DNA of 64,000 nucleotides from Rhizobium sp. CCGE531 (GCF_003627795.1 NZ_CP032685.1:992001-1056000); one strand, 5' to 3'; positions 25,247 to 35,327 are shown, counted from the stretch's first letter. The notes: generated by a model from the sequence alone, not told the origin. A program made the numbers and translations.

Positions 25247-25972
25247 TCAGATGTCGAAAGCGCTCGGCAGGACCACAACGTCGCGGATCGTGACGTTGCG
25301 CGGGCGCGTCAGCATGAACATGATCGCATCGGCCACTTCTTTGGGTTCGATCAACGCGCCGGCCTCCTTTGCCTTGCGCAGGTTTTCTTCAGGCCAATCG
25401 GCGAGCAGGGCGCTGATGACGGGGCCTGGAGAAACCGAGCCAACGCGGATTCCGCTCTTCAGAAGCTGACGACGCATGGTTTGCACGAAGCATGTCATCG
25501 CCCATTTCGACGGCGAATAAACGGGCTCCCAAGGCACCGGGGAATGGCCCGCGACCGAGCTGGTGATGATGATGTCGCCGGTTCCCCGCTCGATCATATG
25601 CGGCGCCACCGTCCGGACGTTCTTGATGACGACATTGACGTTCAGGTTGAGCATCCGGTCGATGGCGTCGAGATTGGCCTCCACCAGGTCGCCGCCGATA
25701 TAGGTGCCGGCATTGGCATGCAGAATGTCGAGATGTCCGACCTTGGCGAGGATGCCGTCCAGCAGCGAGGCGCATTGCTCGGTATCCAGCAGGTCGATGG
25801 CGAGCGGGATAGCCCTCTCTCCCAGGCGCTCGCAAACCGATCCCAGCGCCTTTTCGTCGCGATCGACGAGAACCACCGTCGCCCCGGCCGCGATCATGGC
25901 TTCCGTGGATGCCAATCCGATCCCGGATGCTGCCCCGGTCACCGCAGCCACTTTTCCCTTCAATTCGTCCAT
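25247..25972 (-). CDS. SDR-family oxidoreductase
   Basis: A 241-residue SDR with VTGAASGIGLASTEAM, HANAGTYIGGDL, and the catalytic stretch ITSSVAGHSPVPW followed by YSPSKWAM. The C-terminus (MLTRPRNVTIRDVVVLPSAF) is that of the YdfG/serine-dehydrogenase-like SDR branch, without the usual GG near the end. Eleven bases separate it from the next SDR. In this operon it probably oxidises a polyol or interconverts ketose and alditol. Confidence 0.8.
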   Translation of the reverse strand: MDELKGKVAAVTGAASGIGLASTEAMIAAGATVVLVDRDEKALGSVCERLGERAIPLAIDLLDTEQCASLLDGILAKVGHLDILHANAGTYIGGDLVEANLDAIDRMLNLNVNVVIKNVRTVAPHMIERGTGDIIITSSVAGHSPVPWEPVYSPSKWAMTCFVQTMRRQLLKSGIRVGSVSPGPVISALLADWPEENLRKAKEAGALIEPKEVADAIMFMLTRPRNVTIRDVVVLPSAFDI

Positions 25973-25995
25973 TCTCTCCTCCTTGGGTTAGACTT

Positions 25996-27273
25996 CTATC
26001 GTCTTCCTGCACCGCAAGCCGCGTGATACTCCGCAAGGCTCCGGGTAACTCGCCAGATCAGGACCTCCTCGGGGTCCAGCGGCGCATCGGCAAAATGCTG
26101 CGCGGCAGGCATATGCTGCCAGAACAGCGGCAGTGGTATGGTCCGCCCCCGCAAAGCATCACATAGTTTCTCGACAGCCGACTGGGCGTCCGCCGAAGCC
26201 CAGTAATAGCGGATGCGGTCGGATAGCGAATAATGCCGCAGCCACCGCTTTTCCCCTTCCGTTCCGTGATAGTGCTGGCTCCAGTTCTTCGGATGAGCCA
26301 GCATCAACGTTTCCATGGCGACATGGAGCGGCCGCTCGCCATAATCGGACACGAGATCGGAAGCGATCAGATCCAGCCCGTAAAGGGCCTCACGCAACAC
26401 GAAAGTCAGTTCGGGGCCGACCTTCAGGATGGGAAACCCGTCTTCGACAAGAGCGGTCAGCGGCGCAGTGCCTTGGTAGTCGGTCGAGTGGGCTTCGAAA
26501 ACGAATTGCCGCTCGTCGGCCAGCACGGACTTCAGCTCGGCTATCTTGCTGCGGTCGTAGGCAATGACATTGTGATTGCCGAATTCGACGCCCGGTTGGA
26601 CGACCAGTCCGATGGCGCGTCCAAACGCCTCGTGCAGGCCAGCTTCCTCAAACACGCGACGATGGATATCGATCGTCTTGCGGGCAGCCGAGGCGGCTGT
26701 CGGCTCAATGGCCGTCAGCGCATGATCGGCGCCGCCCGGCGGCGGGACCTCCGTGCCGATCACATAGACCGGCATGGCGCCGCCGCTCCTTCTTGCCGAA
26801 GCTTCGGCGACACCAGCAAGGCGTGCCGCGCGATGGGCGGTGGTCTCGTCGTCGAGCGCCACGGGCTCGCCCCTGCAGCCCATCGAGGCGTCCAGGTGGA
26901 TTTTTCGAAATCCGGCATCGACATAAGCGGCGACCATTTTCTCCGCTTCGGCCATGGCGTCTTCAGCCTGACGATCCCGCCAAGGATTTGGGCCGAGATG
27001 ATCCCCACCCAGAACGATGAGCTGCTCCGGGCAGTCCTCCTCCTCGGCGATCCGCCGGACAAGGGCAGCGAAGTCGCCCGGCGTCATGCCGGTATAACCG
27101 CCCAGGTGATTGACCTGGTTGCAGGTCGCCTCGATCAGCACAGTACTCGAATGCAGGCGTCCGTGCCGGAGCGCGGCCCTGAGTACCAGCGGGTGCGCCG
27201 AGCATACCGAGGTGATGCCCTTCGGCCGGCCTTCGGCTCTCAGCCTCGCCAGTTGATTGAGATGGATCTGCAT
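25996..27273 (-). CDS. PF08013 protein: GatZ/KbaZ-like, probable D-tagatose 6-phosphate 4-epimerase
   Basis: A 425-residue TIM-barrel protein of the GatZ/KbaZ family. Recognisable segments are IEATCNQVNHLGGYTGMTP, VLGGDHLGPNPWRDR, IHLDASMGCRGEPVAL, VQPGVEFGNHNVIAYD and LKVGPELTFVLREALYG. In E. coli these proteins were annotated as non-catalytic aldolase subunits. In Agrobacterium a PF08013 member was shown to epimerise D-tagatose 6-phosphate to D-fructose 6-phosphate. No GatY/KbaY aldolase is present here, which favours the epimerase role. Start ATG 27273 shares one base with the upstream kinase stop (TGATG). Confidence 0.82.
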   Translation of the reverse strand: MQIHLNQLARLRAEGRPKGITSVCSAHPLVLRAALRHGRLHSSTVLIEATCNQVNHLGGYTGMTPGDFAALVRRIAEEEDCPEQLIVLGGDHLGPNPWRDRQAEDAMAEAEKMVAAYVDAGFRKIHLDASMGCRGEPVALDDETTAHRAARLAGVAEASARRSGGAMPVYVIGTEVPPPGGADHALTAIEPTAASAARKTIDIHRRVFEEAGLHEAFGRAIGLVVQPGVEFGNHNVIAYDRSKIAELKSVLADERQFVFEAHSTDYQGTAPLTALVEDGFPILKVGPELTFVLREALYGLDLIASDLVSDYGERPLHVAMETLMLAHPKNWSQHYHGTEGEKRWLRHYSLSDRIRYYWASADAQSAVEKLCDALRGRTIPLPLFWQHMPAAQHFADAPLDPEEVLIWRVTRSLAEYHAACGAGRR

Positions 27274-28259
27274 CAGGTGCGCCTCGCGGTCGCGGCGATG
27301 AACGCATCGAGTTCCTCGCGGGTGCCGGCACCTTCCATCGGGCCGACGACGGTGACATTGCGAGCGCCGGCCGCCGCCGCATAGGTCAGGGCATCTTCTG
27401 CAGACATGCCCAGGCGGCGGCAGGTGAGATAGGCGCCGCCAAAACAATCGCCGGCGCCGGTCGGATCGATTTCCTTGACGATAAAGGCCGGAGCATCGAT
27501 GCGCTCGCCCCTGCTGTTGAAATAGGTCGCCCCATCCGCTCCCCGCTTCAGCACGATCTCCTTGACCCCGATATCGAACAGGCGGCGGATCGCATTCGCT
27601 TCGCCTTCGACACCCGCCGCCCGCTCCAATTCCTCTCCGGACGGCAGCAGCAGATCGGCGGCGGCGGCGAGCTTGGCAAAACGGCGTTCGGTGTCCTCGT
27701 CGAGCCTGAGTTCTTTGCGGATATTCGGATCGATGGAAAGCGTGCCGCCGCGAGCCTTGACGATATCGACGGCCCTGTCGATCACCGCGCATGCGCTCGG
27801 GACCGACAACGCCGAGCCCATGACATGCAGATGACCGCCGCGAGCGATGAGATCGCGGACAGCTTCGCTCCAGCCGAAACGCGCGGCGGCGGACTTGGCG
27901 ATGTTGTAGACGAAATCGCGGGAGCCGTTCTCGCGGTAACGAACGAAGGCGCTGCCCGTCGGGTAATCGGGGTCAATGGATATCGCTGAGATATCGACGC
28001 CATCGCGCTTCAGCCTTTCGATATTCACCCGGCCAAAATCGTCGGCGCCGACAGCGCCGATCATGGCTGCGTTGCCGCCGAGCCGCCCGCATTGGGAAAT
28101 GAAAATCGCCGGCGCACCGCTGGCGAAAGGCCCGATGAGTGGCTGGGCTTCGACGAACCCATCGCCGACGGTCGTGGCGACGATCTCCACGAGAATTTCC
28201 CCGACGCATATCGTCGGGCCGAGCTGGTCAGGAGCCAGTGCTGAAGTCATCGCAGTCAT
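27273..28259 (-). CDS. PfkB-family sugar kinase, probable ketohexose (tagatose) kinase
   Basis: A ribokinase-fold kinase of about 328 residues. The N-terminal [19 protein letters not shown] and the C-terminal anion-hole/catalytic motif [14 protein letters not shown] are both intact. In the Agrobacterium altritol/galactitol pathway a PfkB kinase phosphorylates D-tagatose at C6 just before the PF08013 epimerase, the same gene pair seen here. ATG 28259 was selected; a TTG at 28283 that overlaps the ROK stop as TTGA is an alternative and would give direct coupling. Specificity is inferred from context. Confidence 0.82.
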   Translation of the reverse strand: MTAMTSALAPDQLGPTICVGEILVEIVATTVGDGFVEAQPLIGPFASGAPAIFISQCGRLGGNAAMIGAVGADDFGRVNIERLKRDGVDISAISIDPDYPTGSAFVRYRENGSRDFVYNIAKSAAARFGWSEAVRDLIARGGHLHVMGSALSVPSACAVIDRAVDIVKARGGTLSIDPNIRKELRLDEDTERRFAKLAAAADLLLPSGEELERAAGVEGEANAIRRLFDIGVKEIVLKRGADGATYFNSRGERIDAPAFIVKEIDPTGAGDCFGGAYLTCRRLGMSAEDALTYAAAAGARNVTVVGPMEGAGTREELDAFIAATARRT

Positions 28260-28279
28260 GCTTTCGATACCTGTTGTTG

Positions 28280-29488
28280 TCAAACCGCCGCGCGCGGCTG
28301 CATGCCATCATCACCGCTGAACTCCTCGTTTTCCAGCGAAAGGAAGCGCTGATGAAGCATGCAAGCGGCTCCGAATGCGGACCCGAATTCCGCGTCTTCG
28401 TCAACGACGATTTCGGGATTGGGAAAGGGAATATTCTGGCCCTCGGCCATGTGGACGGCGACGCGGGCGGCAACCATCGGATAGAGAGATGCCACCGAGC
28501 CACCGAGCACGATCCTGCCGGGGTCGATCAGCCGACAGGCCTGCAATAGCGCATATGCCAGATGACGCGACCATGTCTCCGCAATGTTGACGGCCGCCGG
28601 AACACGGTCACGAACGCCGACCCAAAAGTCCTGCAGATCGGCGTCGCTCCGCCCGACCGCCTCGCGATACTGCCTGATCAGCACTTCGCGCCCGATCAGC
28701 TGTTCGAATTTCTGCCCGCCGCTCCCGGACACGAGAGTGTGGCCGATCTCGCCGGCCAGGCCATGGCCGCCGCGAAACAGCTTGCCGTCGATGACGATCC
28801 CGCCGCCGACGCCGGTCTCCATGAGCAGGAAGAGCGTCACGCCTGCGATGCGACTGCGATAACTGTCCCCTATCGCAAAGGCATTCGCATCGTTCTCTAC
28901 TGCGATCGGAACCTCGACCGGAAATGCGGACCGGCAGATTTCCTTCAGCGGGACATCCCGCCATCCGAGAATTGGCGCAAGGCTCACAGACCCATCGGGC
29001 CGAATATGGGCCGGCGTCGATATGCCCAGCCCCCTGCACCGCGCCATCATCTCCTTTGTCATGTCGCCGACGATAAGTGCCACGCCATGTTCGACGGCCC
29101 TCTCGACCGTCGAAGACAGCGTGTCGAAGGCAACCTTGCGGCAAACCCTGACTTCGGCGGCAAGATCGATAACGACAGCGGATATGTGCTCCACACCGAT
29201 CTCGATGCCGACGAAAAACGCGGCATCGGGGATGAGTTCCAGCATGATCCCCGGCCGTCCCGCGCGCGATTGCTCTCCGCGCCTGCTGCCCGCCTCCAAC
29301 TCATGAACAAATCCGCCCTCCGTCAACTCGGCGACGATCTCACCCGAGGACGAGCGGTTCATGCCGAGCTTTCGCGCCAGATCCGCGCGGCTCATGCCGC
29401 GATGGCTGTAGATCGCCTGCAGGGCCGCAACGAGATTGCTCTGGCGAATTCTACGCGGCGAGCTTCCGATGGAGACGGTGTCGTTCAT
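28280..29488 (-). CDS. ROK-family transcriptional regulator (NagC/XylR-like)
   Basis: A 402-residue regulator. The N-terminal winged helix is residues about 14-75 ([20 protein letters not shown]). The ROK domain follows, with [30 protein letters not shown] and [14 protein letters not shown]. Where zinc-binding ROK proteins have a CxCGxxGC cluster, this protein has [10 protein letters not shown], so the zinc site is missing. That is often seen in ROK regulators that bind sugars without phosphorylating them. Located inside the operon it probably controls, between the 3-epimerase and the kinase. Confidence 0.85.
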   Translation of the reverse strand: MNDTVSIGSSPRRIRQSNLVAALQAIYSHRGMSRADLARKLGMNRSSSGEIVAELTEGGFVHELEAGSRRGEQSRAGRPGIMLELIPDAAFFVGIEIGVEHISAVVIDLAAEVRVCRKVAFDTLSSTVERAVEHGVALIVGDMTKEMMARCRGLGISTPAHIRPDGSVSLAPILGWRDVPLKEICRSAFPVEVPIAVENDANAFAIGDSYRSRIAGVTLFLLMETGVGGGIVIDGKLFRGGHGLAGEIGHTLVSGSGGQKFEQLIGREVLIRQYREAVGRSDADLQDFWVGVRDRVPAAVNIAETWSRHLAYALLQACRLIDPGRIVLGGSVASLYPMVAARVAVHMAEGQNIPFPNPEIVVDEDAEFGSAFGAACMLHQRFLSLENEEFSGDDGMQPRAAV

Positions 29489-29553
29489 GTTCCAATCCCT
29501 TCAAATCGACCCGCGCCAACTTACACGGCCGGAGCGGGTCATACGAAGGATTA

Positions 29554-30438
29554 TCAGGGACGAGCGCTTGTGGCACGCCGCCGTCTGGCCTCGTCATATT
29601 TGAGCTCGATATAACGCTTCGCATGGGCGGCAAGGGGATCGTTGTCGGTCCATGTGTCGCGCCAGATCGCACAGGCGAGCGACAATCCCTCGTCGACGAC
29701 GGCAGCCGAAAAGCTCTCGAACACGATGTCGCGCTTGTAGCCGATATCGAGGAGGGCGTCGAAAATGAGGTCGAAGTCGATGACGCCGTCGCCGAGATAG
29801 CCTCGATTGCTTTCGCCGATGTGGAAGTAACCGACCTTGTCGCCGGCCAGGCGGATCGCCGCGGCGGGATTGGCCTCCTCGATGTTCATGTGGAACGTAT
29901 CGAGATGCAGGCGAACATGATCGGAGCCGGTCTCGGAGATGAATTTCAGCCCTTGCGCGGTCGTGTTCAACAGATTGGTCTCGAACCGGTTGACGATTTC
30001 GAGGACGAGATCGACTTTCGCTTGCCCGGCCACTTCGGCCGTCGCCGCAATGGCGGCGACGCTGTTGTCCCAGCCCTTCCTCGTTGGCTGGCGATTGTAC
30101 TTGGTATGCGCGGAATAAAGGATCCCGCCGAGCTTGTTGCCGCCGATGTCCCGGACTGCGCGCACCGCATCGGCCAGCATCCGCTTGCCATCCGCAACGA
30201 CCGAGGGATCCTCGCTCGACACGTCCTTGTCGGGCGGCAACCCCATCGTCACGCCGATCTCCACGTCAAGCGACTGCGCGAGCCTCGCAAGCCGGTCCAG
30301 GTTGAATTTTTCGGGGCGAAGATAGGCGAACTCGATGGTTCCATAACCGTGCTCGGCCGTTTTTTGCAGGGCCGTTTCGAGCCCTTCCTGGGTTTGGCCG
30401 CTCGTCCATACAAATGAATGGATTCCCAAGCGTCGCAT
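29554..30438 (-). CDS. Ketose 3-epimerase-like TIM-barrel protein
   Basis: A 294-residue relative of the gene at 19226. Catalytic and metal residues Glu147 (LVLEIVNRFE), Asp180 (LHLDTFHMN), His206 (GYFHIGESNRG) and Glu241 (IVFESFSA) are present at the same spacing, though residue 211 is Asn rather than His. It is first in the minus-strand polyol operon, so it probably interconverts C3 epimers of the ketose formed by the dehydrogenases. It is divergent from the CUT1 ABC transporter. D-tagatose, D-psicose, L-ribulose or a related ketose are all possible. Confidence 0.82.
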   Translation of the reverse strand: MRRLGIHSFVWTSGQTQEGLETALQKTAEHGYGTIEFAYLRPEKFNLDRLARLAQSLDVEIGVTMGLPPDKDVSSEDPSVVADGKRMLADAVRAVRDIGGNKLGGILYSAHTKYNRQPTRKGWDNSVAAIAATAEVAGQAKVDLVLEIVNRFETNLLNTTAQGLKFISETGSDHVRLHLDTFHMNIEEANPAAAIRLAGDKVGYFHIGESNRGYLGDGVIDFDLIFDALLDIGYKRDIVFESFSAAVVDEGLSLACAIWRDTWTDNDPLAAHAKRYIELKYDEARRRRATSARP

Positions 30439-30731
30439 CGTCGTATCCTCGCGGTTCTTCCCAGGTATTTTGGACAGAATTAAGTTACTTAGTATGGCAA
30501 AGCAACAAATAAATTTATCAACGTGACTTTTGTTTTGGCACGAATATCGTTGCGCTGCAGCATTTTATGGCACGGCTGATATGCAGGTACCATTTCGCCG
30601 ACATTATCGACAACCAAAACAACAGCATAGCTCCATAATTTGCATGTTAAGGCAACAAATATTGCAAACGCCGGAATTTGGAGCTAAGAATCCCTCGGCG
30701 AATGATCTCGCTGTAATCTGGGAGGATTGAA
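30439..30731. promoter_or_regulatory. Divergent promoter region of the polyol cluster
   Basis: An A/T-rich 293-base space drives the 3-epimerase operon leftward and the ABC importer rightward. GCAACAAATA occurs twice in direct orientation, at 30502-30511 and 30652-30661, 150 bases apart and each near one of the two gene starts. These are candidate binding sites for the cluster's ROK regulator. CTGGGAGGATT at 30719-30729 is the ribosome-binding site of the binding-protein gene. Confidence 0.5.
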
Positions 30732-32165
30732 ATGAGATACGCTATGAAAGCCAGCGCCATAGCGCTGACGCTTAGCCTTGCCGGCGTCGCTTCGCCGGCC
30801 TGGGCAGACTTCTGGTCCGACGCCGGAGCGAAATTCAAGGGCGTGACGCTGCATGGAGTGACCGAGTCCACGCCCCCTTCCAACTTCATCAAGGATGTGC
30901 TGGCACCCGAATTCGAGAAGAAAACGGGCATCAAGGTCGAAATCGAAACGACGTCCTGGGATCAGATGTACGACAAGGCGATCAAGGACATGGAAGCCGG
31001 CACCGGCATCTATGACGTCGTCTACATCGAGCAGGACATCGTCTATTCCTATATGGCGCGAAACTTCCTGACCGATATCACCAAGGCACTGAAGAACCAG
31101 CCGGATCTGAAGGCGCCGACCTACGATGCCGCCAACTTCACCAGCTTCTCCAACTACTTCAAGGACGCGAACGGGGATCTTTACGGCGTTCCGATGGAGG
31201 CTTTCCTCAAGACCTATCTCTATCGCAAGGACCTGTTTGAAGATCCGGAAATCCAGGCGGCTTTCAAGCAGAAGACGGGCCATGATCTGAAACCCGCGAT
31301 GACCCACGAGCAATATACGGAAATCGCCGACTTCTTTACCCAATGGGGCAAGGATCACAACATGCAGCTATGGGGCTCGACGGCGCAGGCCCATACGGGC
31401 CATCCAGCCTCATGGTACGAATTCTTCGAGTCCGTCGCGCCGACCTTCGGCGTCTACAACTGGGGCATCGATGCCGGGAAGGACTATGCCGCGACTGTCG
31501 AGCATGGTGGCCAGATGAACAGCGACAAGGCGAAGGCCGCGCTGAAATGGTGGCTGCATCTGCGCGACATCGCGCCGCCGGAATCCTCGCAATCCACATG
31601 GACGGAAGTCGCCACGACCTTTGCCGCCGGCCGGGTGGCGCAGGGTCTGGTCTATGGCGAGAACGCGGCATGGATCGCGACCGATTCATCACAGTCGAAG
31701 GTCACGGGCAAGGTCGGCTTCGCTCTGCCGCCGCTCAAGCCGGGCGTGCTCGAGGCAGCCGAAGCCGGCAAGGGTTATGTCGGCTATTATGACGGCGGCG
31801 CCTTCGGCCTGCCTGTCTCCTCCAAGAACCAGGAGGCCGCCCTGCTCTTCCTGCAATTCATCGGCCAGAACGAGGTGCAGCCCGATTGGGCCGTCGCCGC
31901 GCCGCGCGTCACCAATACCGCCACCTTCGACGACCCCAAGATCAAGGCCATGGATGTCAAGCTTGGCGGCTTCTATACGATGCTGAAAGATCAGGGCAAG
32001 CTCTTCGCAGGCGCCCCGCCCTATCCGTTCCACGCCCAGGTGCGCGAAGCAACCGCCCCGATTTTCTTCGACATCCTGACCGGCAAGATCGGCCCGGACG
32101 AGGGCCTCGACAAGATGGCGGCGAAGACGGAGGAAGAGCTGACCTCGCTCGGCTATCGCAAATAG
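30732..32165 (+). CDS. ABC transporter extracellular binding protein, family 1 (CUT1 type)
   Basis: A 477-residue periplasmic binding protein with a clear signal peptide (hydrophobic [15 protein letters not shown], cleavage after about residue 25). The body has the family 1 pattern: [59 protein letters not shown] and [18 protein letters not shown]. It feeds the two permeases and MalK-like ATPase downstream. The length and class fit polyol or oligosaccharide importers such as SmoE-type sorbitol/mannitol binders. The catabolic genes beside it point to a hexitol or ketohexose. Confidence 0.88.
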   Translation: MRYAMKASAIALTLSLAGVASPAWADFWSDAGAKFKGVTLHGVTESTPPSNFIKDVLAPEFEKKTGIKVEIETTSWDQMYDKAIKDMEAGTGIYDVVYIEQDIVYSYMARNFLTDITKALKNQPDLKAPTYDAANFTSFSNYFKDANGDLYGVPMEAFLKTYLYRKDLFEDPEIQAAFKQKTGHDLKPAMTHEQYTEIADFFTQWGKDHNMQLWGSTAQAHTGHPASWYEFFESVAPTFGVYNWGIDAGKDYAATVEHGGQMNSDKAKAALKWWLHLRDIAPPESSQSTWTEVATTFAAGRVAQGLVYGENAAWIATDSSQSKVTGKVGFALPPLKPGVLEAAEAGKGYVGYYDGGAFGLPVSSKNQEAALLFLQFIGQNEVQPDWAVAAPRVTNTATFDDPKIKAMDVKLGGFYTMLKDQGKLFAGAPPYPFHAQVREATAPIFFDILTGKIGPDEGLDKMAAKTEEELTSLGYRK

Positions 32166-32178
32166 CCTTCCCTTCCGA

Positions 32179-32216
32179 ACGGGCAGGCCGCGGTCAATAG
32201 CGGCCGGTCTTCCCGT
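32179..32216 (+). promoter_or_regulatory. Intercistronic hairpin after the binding-protein gene
   Basis: GGCCGC (32186-32191) pairs with GCGGCC (32200-32205) around GGTCAATA. An outer pair ACGGG (32179-32183) and CCCGT (32212-32216) extends the structure. It lies 13 bases after the binding-protein stop and before the first permease, where a hairpin commonly raises binding-protein yield over membrane subunits. Confidence 0.55.
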
Positions 32217-32261
32217 CGCTGCAAAACGGGCACCTTAGCAACCGCCACAGGGGGATAGGCG

Positions 32262-33137
32262 ATGCATTCACAGAAGCTCGGCTGGCTCTTGCTGTCACCA
32301 ACCATAGTGATCCTCGGGCTCTTCGGCATTTTTCCGTTCGTCTATGTCGTCTGGGTTTCCTTTCATGCGTGGAATCCCTTTGCCGCCAATCCCCACATGG
32401 TCTTCAACTGGGCGGAAAATTACCGCAAGGTCGTTTTCGATCAGCAGTTCCTGGCGTCCCTGGGCATCACGGCCGCGTTCGTCTTCTTCGCCGTGACCTC
32501 GGAGATCGTGCTCGGCTATGTGCTCGCGCAGGCGCTCCTGAAGGATTTCCCCGGCAAGGCGATATTCCGCACCATCCATACCCTGCCGTTGATCATGGCG
32601 CCGATCATCGTCGGATCCGTCTGGAAGCTGATGACGACGCCCTCGATCGGCATCATCCCATATCTGCTGCACAGCTGGTTCGGCTTCGATCTCAACATCG
32701 GCCAAAGCGCGCTTGCGGCTTTCATTGTCACAGTGATCATGGACATCTGGCATTGGACGCCGCTGGTGACGCTTTCGCTGATCGCCGCCCTGGTGTCATT
32801 GCCGCCGGACCCGTTCGAGCAGGCGCAGATCGACGGCGCGGGCAAGAGCCAGATCTTCTGGCACATCACTCTTCCGATGATCCGGCCGGCCTTGATCGCC
32901 ACCGTCTTCATCCGGCTCATGGATGCGCTGCGGACGGTGGACGAAGTACTGATGCTGACCGGCGGCGGCCCCGGCTCCGCGACGCGCTACCTCGGCGTGC
33001 ACATCTTCAGGGAAGTCTTTCCCAAGACGAACTACGGCTATGGTTCGGCCATCTCCGTCGTCGTGCTGTATCTGACCATCGTCGTCTGCTGGCTGCTCTA
33101 TGTCAGCCTGATCGCGCCGCGCGCCAAGAAAGGTTGA
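32262..33137 (+). CDS. ABC sugar transporter permease (MalF/UgpA-like)
   Basis: A 291-residue inner-membrane permease with six hydrophobic helices. The cytoplasmic EAA loop that docks the ATPase is EQAQIDGAGKSQIFWHITLP. The N-terminus LGWLLLSPTIVILGLFGIFP is typical of the CUT1 first permease. Four bases separate it from the second permease. It forms a heterodimer with that protein to import the cluster's substrate. Confidence 0.9.
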   Translation: MHSQKLGWLLLSPTIVILGLFGIFPFVYVVWVSFHAWNPFAANPHMVFNWAENYRKVVFDQQFLASLGITAAFVFFAVTSEIVLGYVLAQALLKDFPGKAIFRTIHTLPLIMAPIIVGSVWKLMTTPSIGIIPYLLHSWFGFDLNIGQSALAAFIVTVIMDIWHWTPLVTLSLIAALVSLPPDPFEQAQIDGAGKSQIFWHITLPMIRPALIATVFIRLMDALRTVDEVLMLTGGGPGSATRYLGVHIFREVFPKTNYGYGSAISVVVLYLTIVVCWLLYVSLIAPRAKKG

Positions 33138-33141
33138 AGCG

Positions 33142-33978
33142 ATGAAGACCCGCAATCCTTGGCTTCTGGTCGTCATGTGGATCGCCATCAGCTTTGCGAC
33201 CCTCTTTCCGATCTACTGGCTCTTCGTCATCTCGGTGAAGCCGACGGTCGAGCTGTTCTCGACGCCCGAAATCATCCTGAGAAGCCTGTTCTGGAAGAAC
33301 TACACCGACGTCCTGAACAACCCGACGCTGCGCGGCTATATGGTGAACTCGCTGCTCATTTCCTCGGGCAATGCGCTGCTGGTGACGACGCTCGGCTTTC
33401 TGGCCTGCTACGCGCTTTCGCGGTTCGACCTTGCCGGCAAGGAGAGCATCTTTTTCTGGACGATCACCAACAGAATGGCGCCGCCGGCCGTATTCCTGCT
33501 GCCGCTCTTTCTGCTGCTCACCCAGGTCTACAAGATCGGCAGCTTTTCCTTTGCGGATTCGCGGATCGGCATGATCCTCGTCTATTGCTCGTTCAACCTT
33601 CCCTTCGCGATCTGGACGCTTCGTCCGACCGTCGAAGGTATTCCCAAAGAGCTTGACGAGGCCGCCTATGTCGACGGCGCAAGCACATGGACCGTTCTAT
33701 CGGATATCATATTCCCGCTGGCGCGACCGGGGTTGGCGGTGACGCTGATCCTCACCTGGGTTTTCGCATGGAACGAGTATCTGCTCGCAGCCACCCTGAC
33801 CAATTTCAGGGCGCGCACCTTGACCACCGGCCTTTCGGAATATGTCACGACGACAGGCACGCAATGGGGGATCATGGCGGCGATATCGGTCTTCACCCTC
33901 ATTCCCGCTCTCATCGTCTTCACCGTCGTGCAGCGCCACATCGTTGCGGGCCTGACCTTCGGTGCCGTGAAAGGATAA
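33142..33978 (+). CDS. ABC sugar transporter permease (MalG/UgpE-like)
   Basis: A 278-residue CUT1 permease with six membrane segments. The EAA loop is ELDEAAYVDGASTWTVLSDI, preceded by NLPFAIWTLRPTVEGIP. The C-terminal QRHIVAGLTFGAVKG is the standard family ending. It follows the first permease by four bases and is followed by a small membrane protein. Confidence 0.9.
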   Translation: MKTRNPWLLVVMWIAISFATLFPIYWLFVISVKPTVELFSTPEIILRSLFWKNYTDVLNNPTLRGYMVNSLLISSGNALLVTTLGFLACYALSRFDLAGKESIFFWTITNRMAPPAVFLLPLFLLLTQVYKIGSFSFADSRIGMILVYCSFNLPFAIWTLRPTVEGIPKELDEAAYVDGASTWTVLSDIIFPLARPGLAVTLILTWVFAWNEYLLAATLTNFRARTLTTGLSEYVTTTGTQWGIMAAISVFTLIPALIVFTVVQRHIVAGLTFGAVKG

Positions 33979-33982
33979 TGCC

Positions 33983-34189
33983 ATGCCTTCGGAATCCGAA
34001 AACGGCGAGCACAAGGCGGGGTTCCTGCCGATAGAAACGAATTGGTTCGACCGGCTGTTCATCTCGGTCGTCATCTGGGTGGCGTTGTCGCTGCTCTGGA
34101 TGCGCTTCATCGAACCATTGGGACTGTCGGTCTGGATAGCGACGGCGATTTCCGTCGTGCTCGGCGCCTACATCATCCGGCGCGGGTGA
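33983..34189 (+). CDS. Small two-helix membrane protein in the ABC operon
   Basis: A 68-residue protein, starting four bases after the permease stop. It has a polar N-terminus, then two hydrophobic segments ([19 protein letters not shown] and [16 protein letters not shown]) and an RRG end. No known domain is recognised. Small membrane genes between permease and ATPase occur in other CUT1 sugar-alcohol operons. It could stabilise the transporter, but that is a guess. Tight spacing and sensible codons support it as a real gene. Confidence 0.7.
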   Translation: MPSESENGEHKAGFLPIETNWFDRLFISVVIWVALSLLWMRFIEPLGLSVWIATAISVVLGAYIIRRG

Positions 34190-34253
34190 GGCAAGGAATG
34201 CCGGCAACGGCCATGAAAACACAGCATGCATTGCGGCATCTGGGAGGAAGACA

Positions 34254-35315
34254 TTGGCAAACGTACAGATTAGCGACGTCACGAAGAAATATGGCGCCCT
34301 TCAGGTCATGCATGGTGTCAGCGTCGACATCGACGACGGTGAATTCGTCGTTCTGGTAGGCCCCTCCGGCTGCGGAAAATCCACGCTGCTGCGCATGGTC
34401 GCGGGCCTTGAGACGGTCAGCGGCGGCGATATCAGGATTGGGGGCCGCATCGTCACCAATGCTCCGCCGAAGGAGCGCGACATCGCCATGGTCTTTCAAT
34501 CCTACGCGCTCTATCCGCACAAGACGGTCGCCGAGAACATGGGCTTTCCCCTGAAGATGGCGAAACGCCCCAAGGCGGAAATCGATGAAAAGGTGCGCCG
34601 CGCCGCCGAAATCCTCGATCTCTCCCGTTACCTCGATCGCTATCCGAAACAACTGTCCGGCGGCCAGCGCCAGCGCGTCGCCATGGGCCGCGCCATCGTC
34701 CGAGATCCGCAGGTCTTCCTCTTCGACGAGCCCCTTTCGAACCTCGATGCCAAGCTTCGTGTGACGATGCGGGTCGAGATCAAGGAATTGCATCAACGGC
34801 TGAAAACCACCACCATCTACGTCACGCACGACCAGATCGAGGCCATGACGATGGCCAGCAAGATCGTCGTGATGCGCGACGGACGGGTGGAGCAGGTCGG
34901 CAGGCCGCTGGAGCTATATGATTTTCCGGCGAATATCTTCGTCGCAGGCTTTATCGGCAGTCCTTCGATGAATTTCCTGAAGGGCCGGATCGGCAATCGC
35001 GATGGTCGCAAGGTCGTCATCACCGAGCAAGGCGTCGTTCTGCCGGTGGAGACGGTGAACGCCGAGGACGGAAGGCCGGTGACCTATGGAATTCGGCCCG
35101 AACACATCACCATCGGCGATGGCGGAATCCCCGTCGAGGTGTCCGTATTCGAACCGACCGGCTCCGAGACGCTGATCTTCGGCCGGGTCGGCGGCGTGCC
35201 GATCGATGCACTCATTCGCGAGCGGATCGAAATCGCGTCGGGGCGAACAATGCATTTTCGTATTGACCCGCGCCATGTTCATATCTTCGATCAGGAAACC
35301 GGCACGAGATTGTAA
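34254..35315 (+). CDS. ABC sugar transporter ATP-binding protein (MalK/UgpC-like)
   Basis: A 353-residue CUT1 ATPase. Walker A is [18 protein letters not shown], the signature [15 protein letters not shown], Walker [17 protein letters not shown], and the switch His is in [15 protein letters not shown]. The C-terminal TOBE/regulatory domain runs from about residue 235 ([14 protein letters not shown]). The start is TTG at 34254 with GGAGGAAG at ideal distance; no ATG gives the conserved N-terminus. It powers the CUT1 importer of the polyol cluster. Confidence 0.92.
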   Translation: MANVQISDVTKKYGALQVMHGVSVDIDDGEFVVLVGPSGCGKSTLLRMVAGLETVSGGDIRIGGRIVTNAPPKERDIAMVFQSYALYPHKTVAENMGFPLKMAKRPKAEIDEKVRRAAEILDLSRYLDRYPKQLSGGQRQRVAMGRAIVRDPQVFLFDEPLSNLDAKLRVTMRVEIKELHQRLKTTTIYVTHDQIEAMTMASKIVVMRDGRVEQVGRPLELYDFPANIFVAGFIGSPSMNFLKGRIGNRDGRKVVITEQGVVLPVETVNAEDGRPVTYGIRPEHITIGDGGIPVEVSVFEPTGSETLIFGRVGGVPIDALIRERIEIASGRTMHFRIDPRHVHIFDQETGTRL

Positions 35316-35327
35316 AAGGACGTTCTG

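Noticed and set aside
25996..27273. Calling the PF08013 gene a tagatose-bisphosphate aldolase subunit
   Set aside because: No catalytic GatY/KbaY partner is present, and the kinase-PF08013 pairing fits the epimerase pathway better.
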